Below, one piece after another: positions 8,066 to 15,356 of a DNA stretch of 19,209 nt; within the stretch, counting starts at the first letter, position 1; every line of letters begins with the position of its first letter. The position numbers and the translations under genes were made by a program. Below the pieces are notes generated by a model. It saw nothing but the letters and a program-made list of their open reading frames with translations, was not told the origin of the DNA and ran no database searches. Source of the stretch: Microcaldota archaeon (GTDB lineage Archaea > Micrarchaeota > Micrarchaeia > Micrarchaeales > CABMGC01); the NCBI GenBank assembly GCA_030040335.1, contig JASHTX010000044.1, positions 1 through 19,209 of the forward strand, given 5' to 3'.

Positions 8066-9058
8066 ATGCAGAGCATAGGACTGAAAGAACTATGCGATGT
8101 TCTCAGAGAATACAAAAACAGCAAGGTTGTGCTCACTTTCCACACGATAGGGGACAGGGACGGCGTTGGCTCCGCTGTTGCGCTGTCCAAGTACTTCACA
8201 AATGCGACCGTTGTCACCCCTGATTTTATAACCAACAATGCAAGGAAGATGCTGACCTATCTGAACTATGCTGATGTGGTCAAGTCTAGGCCCCCTGAGG
8301 ATGCAGAACTCGTCTTGGTGCTCGACGCTAACAACCTTTTCGCGTTAGGAAAGCTGCAGCCATTTTTGAGTCAATCAAAAGCAAGAGTGATCTTCATAGA
8401 CCACCACGCCCCTCACAACGAGCTTACGATGAATGCGGCGATGCTTAATGACGAGTCATACAACTCAACCGCAAGCATAGTCTACGAGGTCTTGAAAGAA
8501 CTGGGTGCGGGCATAACAAGGGAGATTGCCATTTTGCTGCTCAACGGCATATCGGCCGACTCCGCAGACATGCAGAACTCTTCACCGCAGACGTTCAGCC
8601 AGATCTCCGAATTGCTCAAAATTTCAAAGACAGAATTCTCATTCTTCTCCGACTACTTTCACTCTAGCATACCGGCAAGCAGCAAACTGCAGGTTATACA
8701 TGACGTATTTGGGGCTAAGGTAGAAGCCGTAGGGAATTACATAATAATTTACGGGCGAGCCGGAGAGCACGCTAACGTCACTGCAGATAATGCCCTCAAG
8801 CTTGACGCAGATGCGGCCGTCTTTTGGGTTTTCGGCAAAACAGAAGCTTCAATATCTGCCAGGCTCAGATCTCCTCTTGATAAGAAACTCAAGATACATC
8901 TCGGGCTCATCATGGAAGACGTCGCAAAGATGGTTGGTGGGAACGGCGGCGGTCATGCCGCGGCTGCTGGTGCCTACGGCCCCAAAATCGGAGCCGCTGA
9001 TATTGCAGGCATGGAAGTGGTACGGAGGGTCAAAGAAGCGCTGGAAAGGGGAGGCTGA
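8066..9058 (+). CDS. DHH/DHHA1-family phosphoesterase (NrnA/RecJ-like)
   Basis: This 330-residue protein belongs to the DHH superfamily of manganese-dependent phosphoesterases, which includes oligoribonucleases, pAp phosphatases and RecJ-type nucleases. Motif I is H-T-I-G-D-R-D-G-V-G-S (His26, Asp30, Asp32), motif II is Asp87 in V-L-V-L-D, motif III is D-H-H (112-114), and motif IV is Asp165 in I-S-A-D. The DHHA1 domain carries the substrate-binding G-G-N-G-G-G-H (291-297) followed by a run of alanines. All metal ligands expected are present, so it should be active. It starts six bases after the pfdB stop and in the same frame, which has the stop TGA followed by two codons and then this ATG. 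Likely roles are degradation of short RNA oligonucleotides or cyclic-dinucleotide products; which one is not shown by the sequence. Confidence 0.92.
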   Translation: MQSIGLKELCDVLREYKNSKVVLTFHTIGDRDGVGSAVALSKYFTNATVVTPDFITNNARKMLTYLNYADVVKSRPPEDAELVLVLDANNLFALGKLQPFLSQSKARVIFIDHHAPHNELTMNAAMLNDESYNSTASIVYEVLKELGAGITREIAILLLNGISADSADMQNSSPQTFSQISELLKISKTEFSFFSDYFHSSIPASSKLQVIHDVFGAKVEAVGNYIIIYGRAGEHANVTADNALKLDADAAVFWVFGKTEASISARLRSPLDKKLKIHLGLIMEDVAKMVGGNGGGHAAAAGAYGPKIGAADIAGMEVVRRVKEALERGG

Positions 9059-9112
9059 CCTACTTGACTTACAACGAGTCATCCTAACAAATCAGAAATG
9101 GATTGCGGAAAG

Positions 9113-9120
9113 ATATATGA
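9113..9120 (+). promoter_or_regulatory. TATA box of the ABC transporter operon
   Basis: ATATATGA is centred about 27 bases before the ATG at 9144, favouring that codon as a leaderless start over the upstream in-frame GTG at 9132. A second AT-rich patch, TATTTAAT at 9122-9129, is a possible alternative. Confidence 0.5.
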
Positions 9121-9143
9121 ATATTTAATTTGTGATATTGCCT

Positions 9144-10766
9144 ATGTTGCCGACTGTAGGAACTCTAGTCCTCGATATATTTGCTTCGTGGGCCAGACTC
9201 TTTGCAGGCCTTATCGCTTCAGTCATTTTCAGTATCTTTGTAGGAGTGATAGCGGCAACGAACAAAAGAGCCGAAAAGGTATTGCTGCCCGCGATAGACA
9301 TATTGCAGACCATACCTATCCTTGGGTTCTTTCCAGTGGTAATAGCCGTAGTGGTCCTGGTTTTCGGAGCAAACATAGTAGGGATAAACTTTTCGGTAAT
9401 ATTTCTGATATTCACAAGCATGGCATGGAACATAACGTTCGGTGTCTACGAGGCCGTTAAATCCATACCTGAAGATTTCCTGAACCTTGCGCGCATAAAC
9501 CGCTTTTCGACCAAGCGGCTCTACCGAGACCTTTACATACCAGCCGCGCTCCCCAGAATCGCATATCAAATAAACATTTCGTGGGCGGTCGGCCTTTTCT
9601 ATCTTGTAACCAGCGAGATTTTCTCAACAGGAAGCGCCAATTTCGCTGTAACATATGGCATAGGAGTTGCCATAGCGAACCTTGTAGCTAACCCCAACGT
9701 GCTTTATTATGCGCTCACTCTCGGGTTTCTCGTGATTGCTGTGCTTCTCACTCGCCTTCTATTTCTTTCACCCCTTTCAGTTTATGCAGAAAGGTACTCG
9801 TTCAAAGGCGGTGGCAGCGGTAGAGATTCCACTGTACTGAAATTCTACGAGAAAGCCTGGGGGAAGCTGAGAAAATTAGCAAGAAGCTCACAAGATGCTA
9901 CCAAACCATTGGCAAAAGGGAAACCAGGATTGTCTCCTGAAGACCCAAGCGAAGCGGCTAAAAAACCGGCAAAAGTGGACCCCGGACTTGCAGCAATAAT
10001 ACTCACGATACTAGTCCTGGTAGCGGCAATCGTCCTGACCAATTCCTACTCCTACCTCCCTACTCTTTTCAGCGCTCTGGCCTCTTCTTTTGCCCGTGTG
10101 TGGTTCATGTACATAGTCTGCGCCTTAATATCTGTGCCGCTTGGAATAGTGCTAGCCAAATCCGCAAAAGCTTTCGAGCCATCCTTTGCTGTCCTGCAGG
10201 TGATCGCATCAATACCCGCGCCCATCCTCTTGCCTGTTATTGTCGCGCTTTTGCTAGCCCTGCCATTCGGGAATGAGCTCGTGGCGCTTTCGGTGATCTT
10301 CCTTTCCATGGTCTGGTACATACTGTTCAGCGTAATGGTCGGAATACGCACAATACCAAAAGAGTTCTTCGAGCTCGGCGACGTGCTGAGGTTCAAGAAA
10401 TGGAAGTTCTGGAGGGATATTTACCTGCCAGCGGTTCTCCCGTCTTTTGTAACAGGTTCCATAACCGCTATAGGCGGCGCCTGGAACGCGTTGATCGTTG
10501 CCGAGTATTTCAGCGTGCAGACGTGCACGAACCCGCAACTGAGCCTGGCAACATGCCCAGCTAATGAGCTCACGACCAAAGTGCTTTCGCAGGTCAGTTC
10601 CGGAGTAGGCGTGCTTCTCGACCAAACGACACTGTCCGGCGCGCTTCTGCACACATTCCTTGTACTTCTTGGGATGGTGCTCATAGTGCTTGTAGTAAAC
10701 AAGTTTCTTTGGCAACGAGTCTATAAAGCTGTCACTCGTAGATATAGGATTGACGTTGAGATGTGA
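9144..10766 (+). CDS. NitT/TauT-type ABC transporter permease, two fused permease domains
   Basis: This is an integral membrane permease of the nitrate/sulfonate/taurine ABC importer family, about 540 residues, in which two copies of the BPD_transp_1 domain are fused in one chain, so that a single protein can supply both halves of the pore. Each half has its own cytoplasmic EAA-type coupling loop: one near residue 103 (E-A-V-K-S-I-P-E-D-F, then Y-I-P-A-A-L-P) and one near 400 (G-I-R-T-I-P-K-E-F-F, then Y-L-P-A-V-L-P). The halves are joined by a charged Lys/Pro-rich linker at about residues 219-280. The second half has an extra loop with Cys461 and Cys471. I favour ATG 9144 from TATA spacing; GTG 9132 would add four residues. 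The 3' end overlaps the ATPase gene. The substrate is unknown and no solute-binding protein is encoded nearby. Confidence 0.9.
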   Translation: MLPTVGTLVLDIFASWARLFAGLIASVIFSIFVGVIAATNKRAEKVLLPAIDILQTIPILGFFPVVIAVVVLVFGANIVGINFSVIFLIFTSMAWNITFGVYEAVKSIPEDFLNLARINRFSTKRLYRDLYIPAALPRIAYQINISWAVGLFYLVTSEIFSTGSANFAVTYGIGVAIANLVANPNVLYYALTLGFLVIAVLLTRLLFLSPLSVYAERYSFKGGGSGRDSTVLKFYEKAWGKLRKLARSSQDATKPLAKGKPGLSPEDPSEAAKKPAKVDPGLAAIILTILVLVAAIVLTNSYSYLPTLFSALASSFARVWFMYIVCALISVPLGIVLAKSAKAFEPSFAVLQVIASIPAPILLPVIVALLLALPFGNELVALSVIFLSMVWYILFSVMVGIRTIPKEFFELGDVLRFKKWKFWRDIYLPAVLPSFVTGSITAIGGAWNALIVAEYFSVQTCTNPQLSLATCPANELTTKVLSQVSSGVGVLLDQTTLSGALLHTFLVLLGMVLIVLVVNKFLWQRVYKAVTRRYRIDVEM

Positions 10767-11539
10767 TGGAGGAAGAAAAGCTGATGCTTGAAGTCAAGAA
10801 TCTCTCCCTGAGCTACTTCAAAGAAGGCTCTGAATACAAAGTGATGAACAACGTATCCTTCAAGGTATACTGGTGGGAATACGTCTCTGTCATAGGCCCA
10901 AGCGGCTGCGGCAAGTCGTCCATGCTTAGGGTAATAATAGGCACGCAAAAAGGGTCAGGCGGCCAGGTCTTCTTCAACGGACAAAAAACCTCTGGCGTAC
11001 CGCCCGGAATGTCCATGGTATTCCAGAACATGGTCCTGCTTCCGTGGAAGACGGCGCTTGAAAATGTGGAACTGTCGCTTGAGGACACCGGCATAAGCAA
11101 AAGTGAGATTCAGAGCCGCGCAACAACCGCGCTGGCTAATGTCAACCTCCAGGGATTCGAAGACACCTACCCCGCAGAACTCAGCGGCGGAATGCGGCAA
11201 AGGGTCGGCATGGCCCGCGCCATCGTCTCCAATCCTGACATGCTGCTGATGGATGAACCATTCAGCGCTCTAGATGAACTTACTGCAGAGCAGCTCCGTG
11301 GAGATGTTCACCGAATCCTCAAAAACAAGAGCCTGCCTGTCAACGCCGTGCTTATGGTCAGCCACAACGTTGACGAGGTGCTTGAGCTCTCAGACAGGGT
11401 CATAGTCCTGTCGAAGGCTCCGTCAAAAATAGTCAACACTGTAACTGTGGACCTTCCATACCCGAGAAAAAGGCAGAGCAAAGAGTTTGTGAAGCTGAGG
11501 GACCTGCTACTGAAGGACCTCTACGCAGGAGAGGTGTGA
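10763..11539 (+). CDS. NitT/TauT-type ABC transporter ATP-binding protein
   Basis: This is the ATPase that powers the preceding double permease. Motifs in order are Walker A G-P-S-G-C-G-K-S-S (residues 45-53), Q-loop Gln88 in V-F-Q, signature L-S-G-G-M (140-144), Walker B M-L-L-M-D-E with catalytic Glu165, D-loop S-A-L-D (168-171) and switch His201. The Q-loop context L-L-P-W-K-T is typical of the nitrate/taurine subfamily. The start is GTG at 10763, giving a GTGA overlap with the permease stop, or ATG at 10766, one codon later; both imply translational coupling. At 258 residues it stops after the nucleotide-binding domain and lacks the C-terminal 'AAA-associated' domain that many archaeal relatives carry. 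That domain is encoded by the next gene, on the opposite strand, and the two 3' ends overlap by 19 bases. Confidence 0.94.
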   Translation: MMEEEKLMLEVKNLSLSYFKEGSEYKVMNNVSFKVYWWEYVSVIGPSGCGKSSMLRVIIGTQKGSGGQVFFNGQKTSGVPPGMSMVFQNMVLLPWKTALENVELSLEDTGISKSEIQSRATTALANVNLQGFEDTYPAELSGGMRQRVGMARAIVSNPDMLLMDEPFSALDELTAEQLRGDVHRILKNKSLPVNAVLMVSHNVDEVLELSDRVIVLSKAPSKIVNTVTVDLPYPRKRQSKEFVKLRDLLLKDLYAGEV

Positions 11540-12018
11540 TTCTTTACCTTCGACCATCTGCCCGAGACTCCATTGTACGAAGCGAGTTTGAAGAAGATGG
11601 CCCACTGCATGAGCATTGTCTTCAGAACAATCTGGCTCTTTCTTGGATCGGAGCCCCACATTATGTTCTTGTCTCTGAGCGCCATTTCCAGTTCATTCAC
11701 AGAGAATCCATAGTCCAGATGCTTGTCAGCGGTTTTGAAAGGCTCATAGGTCCTGAGTTTCTTGGCTATCTGCTCCTTTGCATTTTTGTCGTTCTTAACA
11801 AGACGCGTTCCCAATGGCGTGATGATCACGTTCTCTTTCTGCATCTTTATTAGGCCCAGCATCCTCGCGGCCTCGAGATTCGGTTGCAGGAAGTCCACAT
11901 CGCCTCGCGATAGCCTGGCAAGCCTGCTGAGCGTCATCTTGCCCTCGTAGTGGTTGATAATCCTGAGTACTCCTAGAACCCTACCCAGTTTAGCGCTGTC
12001 TGGGAAAACCCGCTCCAT
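11521..12018 (-). CDS. Stand-alone AAA-associated domain protein (ABC transporter accessory)
   Basis: This 165-residue protein matches, by recall, the AAA-associated domain (COG4754 / AAA_assoc_C) that is often fused to the C-terminus of NitT/TauT-type ABC ATPases. It opens with P-D-S-A-K-L-G-R-V-L-G-V-L, continues with a helix-turn-helix-like stretch (D-V-D-F-L-Q-P-N-L-E-A-A-R-M-L-G-L-I, about residues 40-57), then I-T-P-L-G (about 66-70) and a second winged-helix-like half that ends with Q-W-A-I-F-F-K-L-A-S-Y. It probably regulates or stabilises the neighbouring ATPase, which lacks this domain. It is encoded convergently and overlaps the ATPase 3' end by 19 bases. A TATA-like box at leaderless spacing supports the ATG at 12018. 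It shares a 103-base divergent region with Mre11. A simple winged-helix regulator is the alternative. Confidence 0.8.
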   Translation of the reverse strand: MERVFPDSAKLGRVLGVLRIINHYEGKMTLSRLARLSRGDVDFLQPNLEAARMLGLIKMQKENVIITPLGTRLVKNDKNAKEQIAKKLRTYEPFKTADKHLDYGFSVNELEMALRDKNIMWGSDPRKSQIVLKTMLMQWAIFFKLASYNGVSGRWSKVKNHTSPA

Positions 12019-12039
12019 AGGGTTGATTCAGCTATCATT

Positions 12040-12047
12040 CTTTTATC
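12040..12047 (-). promoter_or_regulatory. TATA box of the AAA-associated domain gene
   Basis: GATAAAAG on the minus strand is centred about 25-26 bases before the ATG at 12018, consistent with a leaderless transcript. Confidence 0.55.
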
Positions 12048-12083
12048 CCTTTTGCATGGTTTCTTAGACCCAGTTAGCAAGCG

Positions 12084-12090
12084 TTTTATC
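12084..12090 (+). promoter_or_regulatory. TATA-like box of the Mre11 gene
   Basis: TTTTATC is centred near 12087, which predicts transcription starting around 12113. That is downstream of the in-frame GTG at 12098 and argues against using that codon, leaving GTG 12110 (marginal), TTG 12116 or TTG 12122. Confidence 0.45.
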
Positions 12091-12121
12091 TGTTCTCGTG
12101 CATAATCTAGTGGGGTTGTTT

Positions 12122-13324
12122 TTGAAGATAGCAATAGTCTCCGACCTGCACCTCGGTTACGAAAGGTTCAGGGAAGACGCATTCAAGCAGGCGGAGCAGG
12201 CCCTGGAAATGGCCGCAAGCTCAGCAGACGCGATAATAATACCCGGCGACATCTTCGACATGCGTGTTCCAAAGCCCGATGTTCTGGCCGAGGCAATCAA
12301 CCTCTTCAGGAATCTTTCGAAGAAGGAGTGGAGATCGAGAGTGGAAACGACCGAAGCCGTAAATAGGAACTACACGAGCGTGCCGATCATAGCGATACCG
12401 GGCACGCATGAGCGTAGGGCGCAGGGGGTGGAGAATCCTGTTACTCTGCTGGGCCTCGCAGGTTTGCTGGTAGATGTGAGCGATGGTTACGCGGTGCTGC
12501 AAAAAGGCGATGAGAAGGTCATGGTTTACGGAATAGGCGGGGTTTCCGAGGAAAGATTTCTGGATACAATAAGAAAACTGGACCCGAAACCGCTCCAGGG
12601 CCACTTCAGCATATTCATGTTCCATCAATCAACCTACGAGCTGCTTCCCTTCAGCGAAGATTTCGTGACTTTCGACGACCTGCCTGAAGGATTCGATCTT
12701 TATGTCGATGGCCATATCCACAGCAGGGTCGAGAAGAAGGTTCACGGCAAGCCATTCCTCATACCTGGAAGCACGGTCCTGACCCAACTGAAGGATTCCG
12801 AGCAGGAGGAAAAAGGATTCTACATATACGATACCGTGGCCAATACTTACTCATTTCAGAAGATAAAATCAAGGGCTTTCTTTGTCGTAAAGGTGGATAT
12901 CGGCAATAAAGGAGCTGAAGCGCTCGTGAAAGAGATAAAGGAGAGCATAGAAGAGGCATTAACGAGGGGCAGCAAAAGTCCCATAATAAGGGTCCAAATG
13001 AGCGGGAAGCTGAAGAAAGACGCAAGGAGCATAGACATAGACTATCAGGGCATAATAAAGGGCTACGAAGGCAGAGCGGTGGTCGAGATAGCAAGGCCGG
13101 GCGTTGAAGACATCGAAGCTATTACGGATGTGGATGCACTTAGGAAAGGATCGCTTGACAACATGTCAGTCAAGGATTACGGTTTGGGCATATTCATGGA
13201 GAGGCTGAAGGAGAGCAAGTACAACCTTGACATAAGCCCTACGGAGCTCTTTGAGCTCCTAAGCTCGGAGACGACCAAGGAGAAGGCTGTGAAGAAGGCG
13301 CTCGAGGAGCTATTCTCAAATTAA
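12122..13324 (+). CDS. mre11: DNA double-strand break repair nuclease Mre11
   Basis: This is the metal-dependent nuclease that with Rad50 processes double-strand breaks. From TTG 12122 the protein reads M-K-I-A-I-V-S-D-L-H-L-G, the usual Mre11 beginning; in-frame GTG at 12098 or 12110 and TTG at 12116 are alternatives. With this start it has 400 residues, normal for archaea. Metal-binding motifs are D-L-H (Asp8, His10), P-G-D (Asp43), G-T-H-E (His96), F-H-Q-S and the terminal G-H-I-H in D-G-H-I-H. The third motif has Thr95 where bacterial and Pyrococcus proteins have Asn (G-N-H-D); I recall G-T-H-E-R-R from other archaeal Mre11 proteins, so this is likely a lineage variant rather than loss of activity. 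The C-terminal capping and Rad50-binding region is present. Rad50, HerA and NurA are not next to it here. Confidence 0.93.
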   Translation: MKIAIVSDLHLGYERFREDAFKQAEQALEMAASSADAIIIPGDIFDMRVPKPDVLAEAINLFRNLSKKEWRSRVETTEAVNRNYTSVPIIAIPGTHERRAQGVENPVTLLGLAGLLVDVSDGYAVLQKGDEKVMVYGIGGVSEERFLDTIRKLDPKPLQGHFSIFMFHQSTYELLPFSEDFVTFDDLPEGFDLYVDGHIHSRVEKKVHGKPFLIPGSTVLTQLKDSEQEEKGFYIYDTVANTYSFQKIKSRAFFVVKVDIGNKGAEALVKEIKESIEEALTRGSKSPIIRVQMSGKLKKDARSIDIDYQGIIKGYEGRAVVEIARPGVEDIEAITDVDALRKGSLDNMSVKDYGLGIFMERLKESKYNLDISPTELFELLSSETTKEKAVKKALEELFSN

Positions 13325-13338
13325 CCAGCAGACTCTGC

Positions 13339-14727
13339 TCAGGATTCACTCTTTTTGTACTCTGAATATTCGAACAGCGCTTCAAGCGAGTCTATTGCAG
13401 CAATCGGCGAGTCGTAAACAGGCACGCCTTTTGACTCAAGCTCTTTTGCCTGCTTCAGCGTGTAGTCAGTGCCAAGGCTGATTACAAGGAGCGGTTTCGG
13501 CAGGGTCGTTTTCTTATTCACTACTTCTGCCGTGACTTCGGGATCTGCTCCGGGCGTTTGGTAGAGGATTATCACCACTATCATGTCAATGTTCTTGTCA
13601 GCTGCTACGAGATCAAGAGCAGATCCGTACCTCTTTTCGTCTGCATCACCGGCAAGATCCAGCGGATTTGCGATGTTGACAAGCGGAGGCATTATCTTTC
13701 TCAGTGTCTTCTTTGTAGAATCGGTGTAAGCGCCCATCTTGAGGTATTTAGAAGACGCTATCTCATCGGCGGTGATGACACCTGCTCCGCCTCCGTTTGT
13801 TATCACGCCTACTCTGTTCCCCTTTGGCCTGACTTCTGAGTCAAATATCTTCGCATAGTAAAGGAGGTCGTTAAGGTCCTTCGCTATCGTGAAGCCGAAC
13901 TGCTTGAAGATAGCCTCGTATACTGCATAATCTCCGGCCAAGGCTGCGGTATGCGAGTGCGCAGCCGCAACTCCGGCGCTCGTCCTGCCGGCTTTCAATA
14001 CCACCACTGGCTTTATTTTGGTTATTTTCCTGGCAAGCTCTACGAACTCTTTTCCTCTTTTGATTCCTTCCAGATAGAGAACTATGACTTTGGTGTCGTC
14101 GTCATTCATAAGATACTCGAGAATGTCAACCTCGTCAACGTAGGCGGCATTCCCATAGGATATGAACTTCGCAAGCCCGAAACCCTCCCCAGCGATTACG
14201 TCAAGGATGGTGCTCCCAACTGCCCCACTCTGAGAGACAAAACTCACGTTACCCTCGTGTTGTTTGCTCAGTTTGTTCGATGGCAGGAACATTGTATTGA
14301 CCTTGGACTTGGTGTTTATGACTCCAAGGCAGTTGGGCCCAACCATCGCAATTTTGTACTTCACGGCTATCTTGGTTATCTTCTCCTGCAGATCCACCAG
14401 CCCCGTCTCTGCAAATCCGCCGCTGACAACAATTGCGGTCTTGACCTTTGCCTTTCCGCACTCTTCAAGCGCCTCAGGCACCTCTTCTGCAGGTATCGCA
14501 ATCACGGCAAGGTCAACTTCATCATCTACGTCCCGCACGCTTTTGTAAGCCTTGATGCCAAGTACCTGGTCTGCATTGAGGTTGATGGGGTAAAGTTTTC
14601 CCGTGTAGCCCTCGTTTATGAAATTTTGCAGAATCACATTTCCTACTTTCTCCGGATGCGTAGAAGCGCCTATGATGGCCACGCTTCGCGGCTCAAGCAT
14701 CGGTGCAAGATTGACTCTAGACTTCAT
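13339..14727 (-). CDS. acdA: ADP-forming acetyl/acyl-CoA synthetase, alpha subunit
   Basis: This is the alpha subunit of the archaeal ADP-forming acyl-CoA synthetase, which turns acyl-CoA, ADP and phosphate into acid, ATP and CoA and conserves energy in peptide or sugar fermentation. The CoA-binding Rossmann domain occupies about residues 6-135 (S-V-A-I-I-G-A-S near the start, V-G-P-N-C-L-G at 129-135). The ligase domains follow, with S-Q-S-G-A-V-G at 165-171. The phosphorylated histidine is His259 in H-S-H-T-A, and Glu220 in L-Y-L-E-G lies 39 residues earlier, the same spacing as Glu218/His257 in the studied Korarchaeum enzyme. The beta-subunit gene ends four bases upstream, so the pair is cotranscribed. 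The 3' end converges with mre11, 14 bases away. Whether acetate or another acid is preferred cannot be read from the sequence. Confidence 0.93.
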   Translation of the reverse strand: MKSRVNLAPMLEPRSVAIIGASTHPEKVGNVILQNFINEGYTGKLYPINLNADQVLGIKAYKSVRDVDDEVDLAVIAIPAEEVPEALEECGKAKVKTAIVVSGGFAETGLVDLQEKITKIAVKYKIAMVGPNCLGVINTKSKVNTMFLPSNKLSKQHEGNVSFVSQSGAVGSTILDVIAGEGFGLAKFISYGNAAYVDEVDILEYLMNDDDTKVIVLYLEGIKRGKEFVELARKITKIKPVVVLKAGRTSAGVAAAHSHTAALAGDYAVYEAIFKQFGFTIAKDLNDLLYYAKIFDSEVRPKGNRVGVITNGGGAGVITADEIASSKYLKMGAYTDSTKKTLRKIMPPLVNIANPLDLAGDADEKRYGSALDLVAADKNIDMIVVIILYQTPGADPEVTAEVVNKKTTLPKPLLVISLGTDYTLKQAKELESKGVPVYDSPIAAIDSLEALFEYSEYKKSES

Positions 14728-14731
14728 GATA

Positions 14732-15349
14732 TCATTCGAGTATCCTTATGTCTACAACATCATACGAATCCGGCCTCACTATGACCGGGTTCAGGTCAAG
14801 TTCGCTTATTTTCGGGTTGGTGGCCAGCATCCTCGAGACATTCAGCAGCAGCGCCACTATTCTCTCCGTAGCCTTCCCGCTATATGTTATTACCTTGCCT
14901 GATTTCAGTTCAGAGAGCATGTTCAAGGCATCTTTTCTTGTTATCGGGCAAAGACGCAGCTGCACATCATGGAAAGTCTCCACATATATTCCTCCAAGCC
15001 CCACAAGCAGCATCTTTCCGAATTGCTTGTCAGTATTCCCGCCTATGATTATCTCGATGCCGTCGCTTGCCATCTTCTGGGCCAGTACCTTGAAAGGCCT
15101 AAGCTTCTTCCCCCTTTTTGCCAGATAGTTATAGGCCGCGGATATTTCCTCGCTGCTCTCCAGGCCAAGCTTTACAAGCCCCTCCCGGGATTTGTGTATC
15201 GCCTTTCCGGAAATGAGCTTCATTACGATCTTGCTCCCGTTGGCAAACTTTACAGCATCATCTGCGCTGGAAATGTATTTGCTGTCGATGCTCCCGATAC
15301 CATATCTTGCTAGAAGTTTCTTTGCCTGCATATAGTCAAGCAATGGCAT
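14732..15349 (-). CDS. acdB: ADP-forming acetyl/acyl-CoA synthetase, beta subunit
   Basis: This is the ATP-grasp beta subunit that completes the ADP-forming acyl-CoA synthetase and binds the nucleotide. From ATG 15349 it has 205 residues and begins P-L-L-D-Y-M-Q-A-K-K-L-L, close to the normal family start ahead of the Y-G-I motif. An upstream in-frame ATG at 15385 would add 12 residues, but it lies inside the preceding gene, so the downstream start is preferred; a GTGA sequence just before it may serve as a weak ribosome-binding site. His52 in A-I-H-K-S is the second phosphohistidine candidate; the usual following Asp is Arg here. The nucleotide-loop region G-L-G-G-I-Y and the C-terminal E-L-D-L-N-P-V motif are present. 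It sits between the tail-anchored winged-helix gene (7-base gap) and acdA (4-base gap). Confidence 0.92.
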   Translation of the reverse strand: MPLLDYMQAKKLLARYGIGSIDSKYISSADDAVKFANGSKIVMKLISGKAIHKSREGLVKLGLESSEEISAAYNYLAKRGKKLRPFKVLAQKMASDGIEIIIGGNTDKQFGKMLLVGLGGIYVETFHDVQLRLCPITRKDALNMLSELKSGKVITYSGKATERIVALLLNVSRMLATNPKISELDLNPVIVRPDSYDVVDIRILE

Positions 15350-15356
15350 TTTCTCA

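Noticed and set aside
9098..9460. 120-residue open frame overlapping the permease start on the same strand
   Set aside because: The permease frame has clear membrane helices and a TATA box at the right spacing; this frame has neither.
13951..14784. 277-residue open frame on the + strand
   Set aside because: It lies fully antisense to acdA, whose motifs are intact, and its translation has no recognisable domain; it is a frame shadow.
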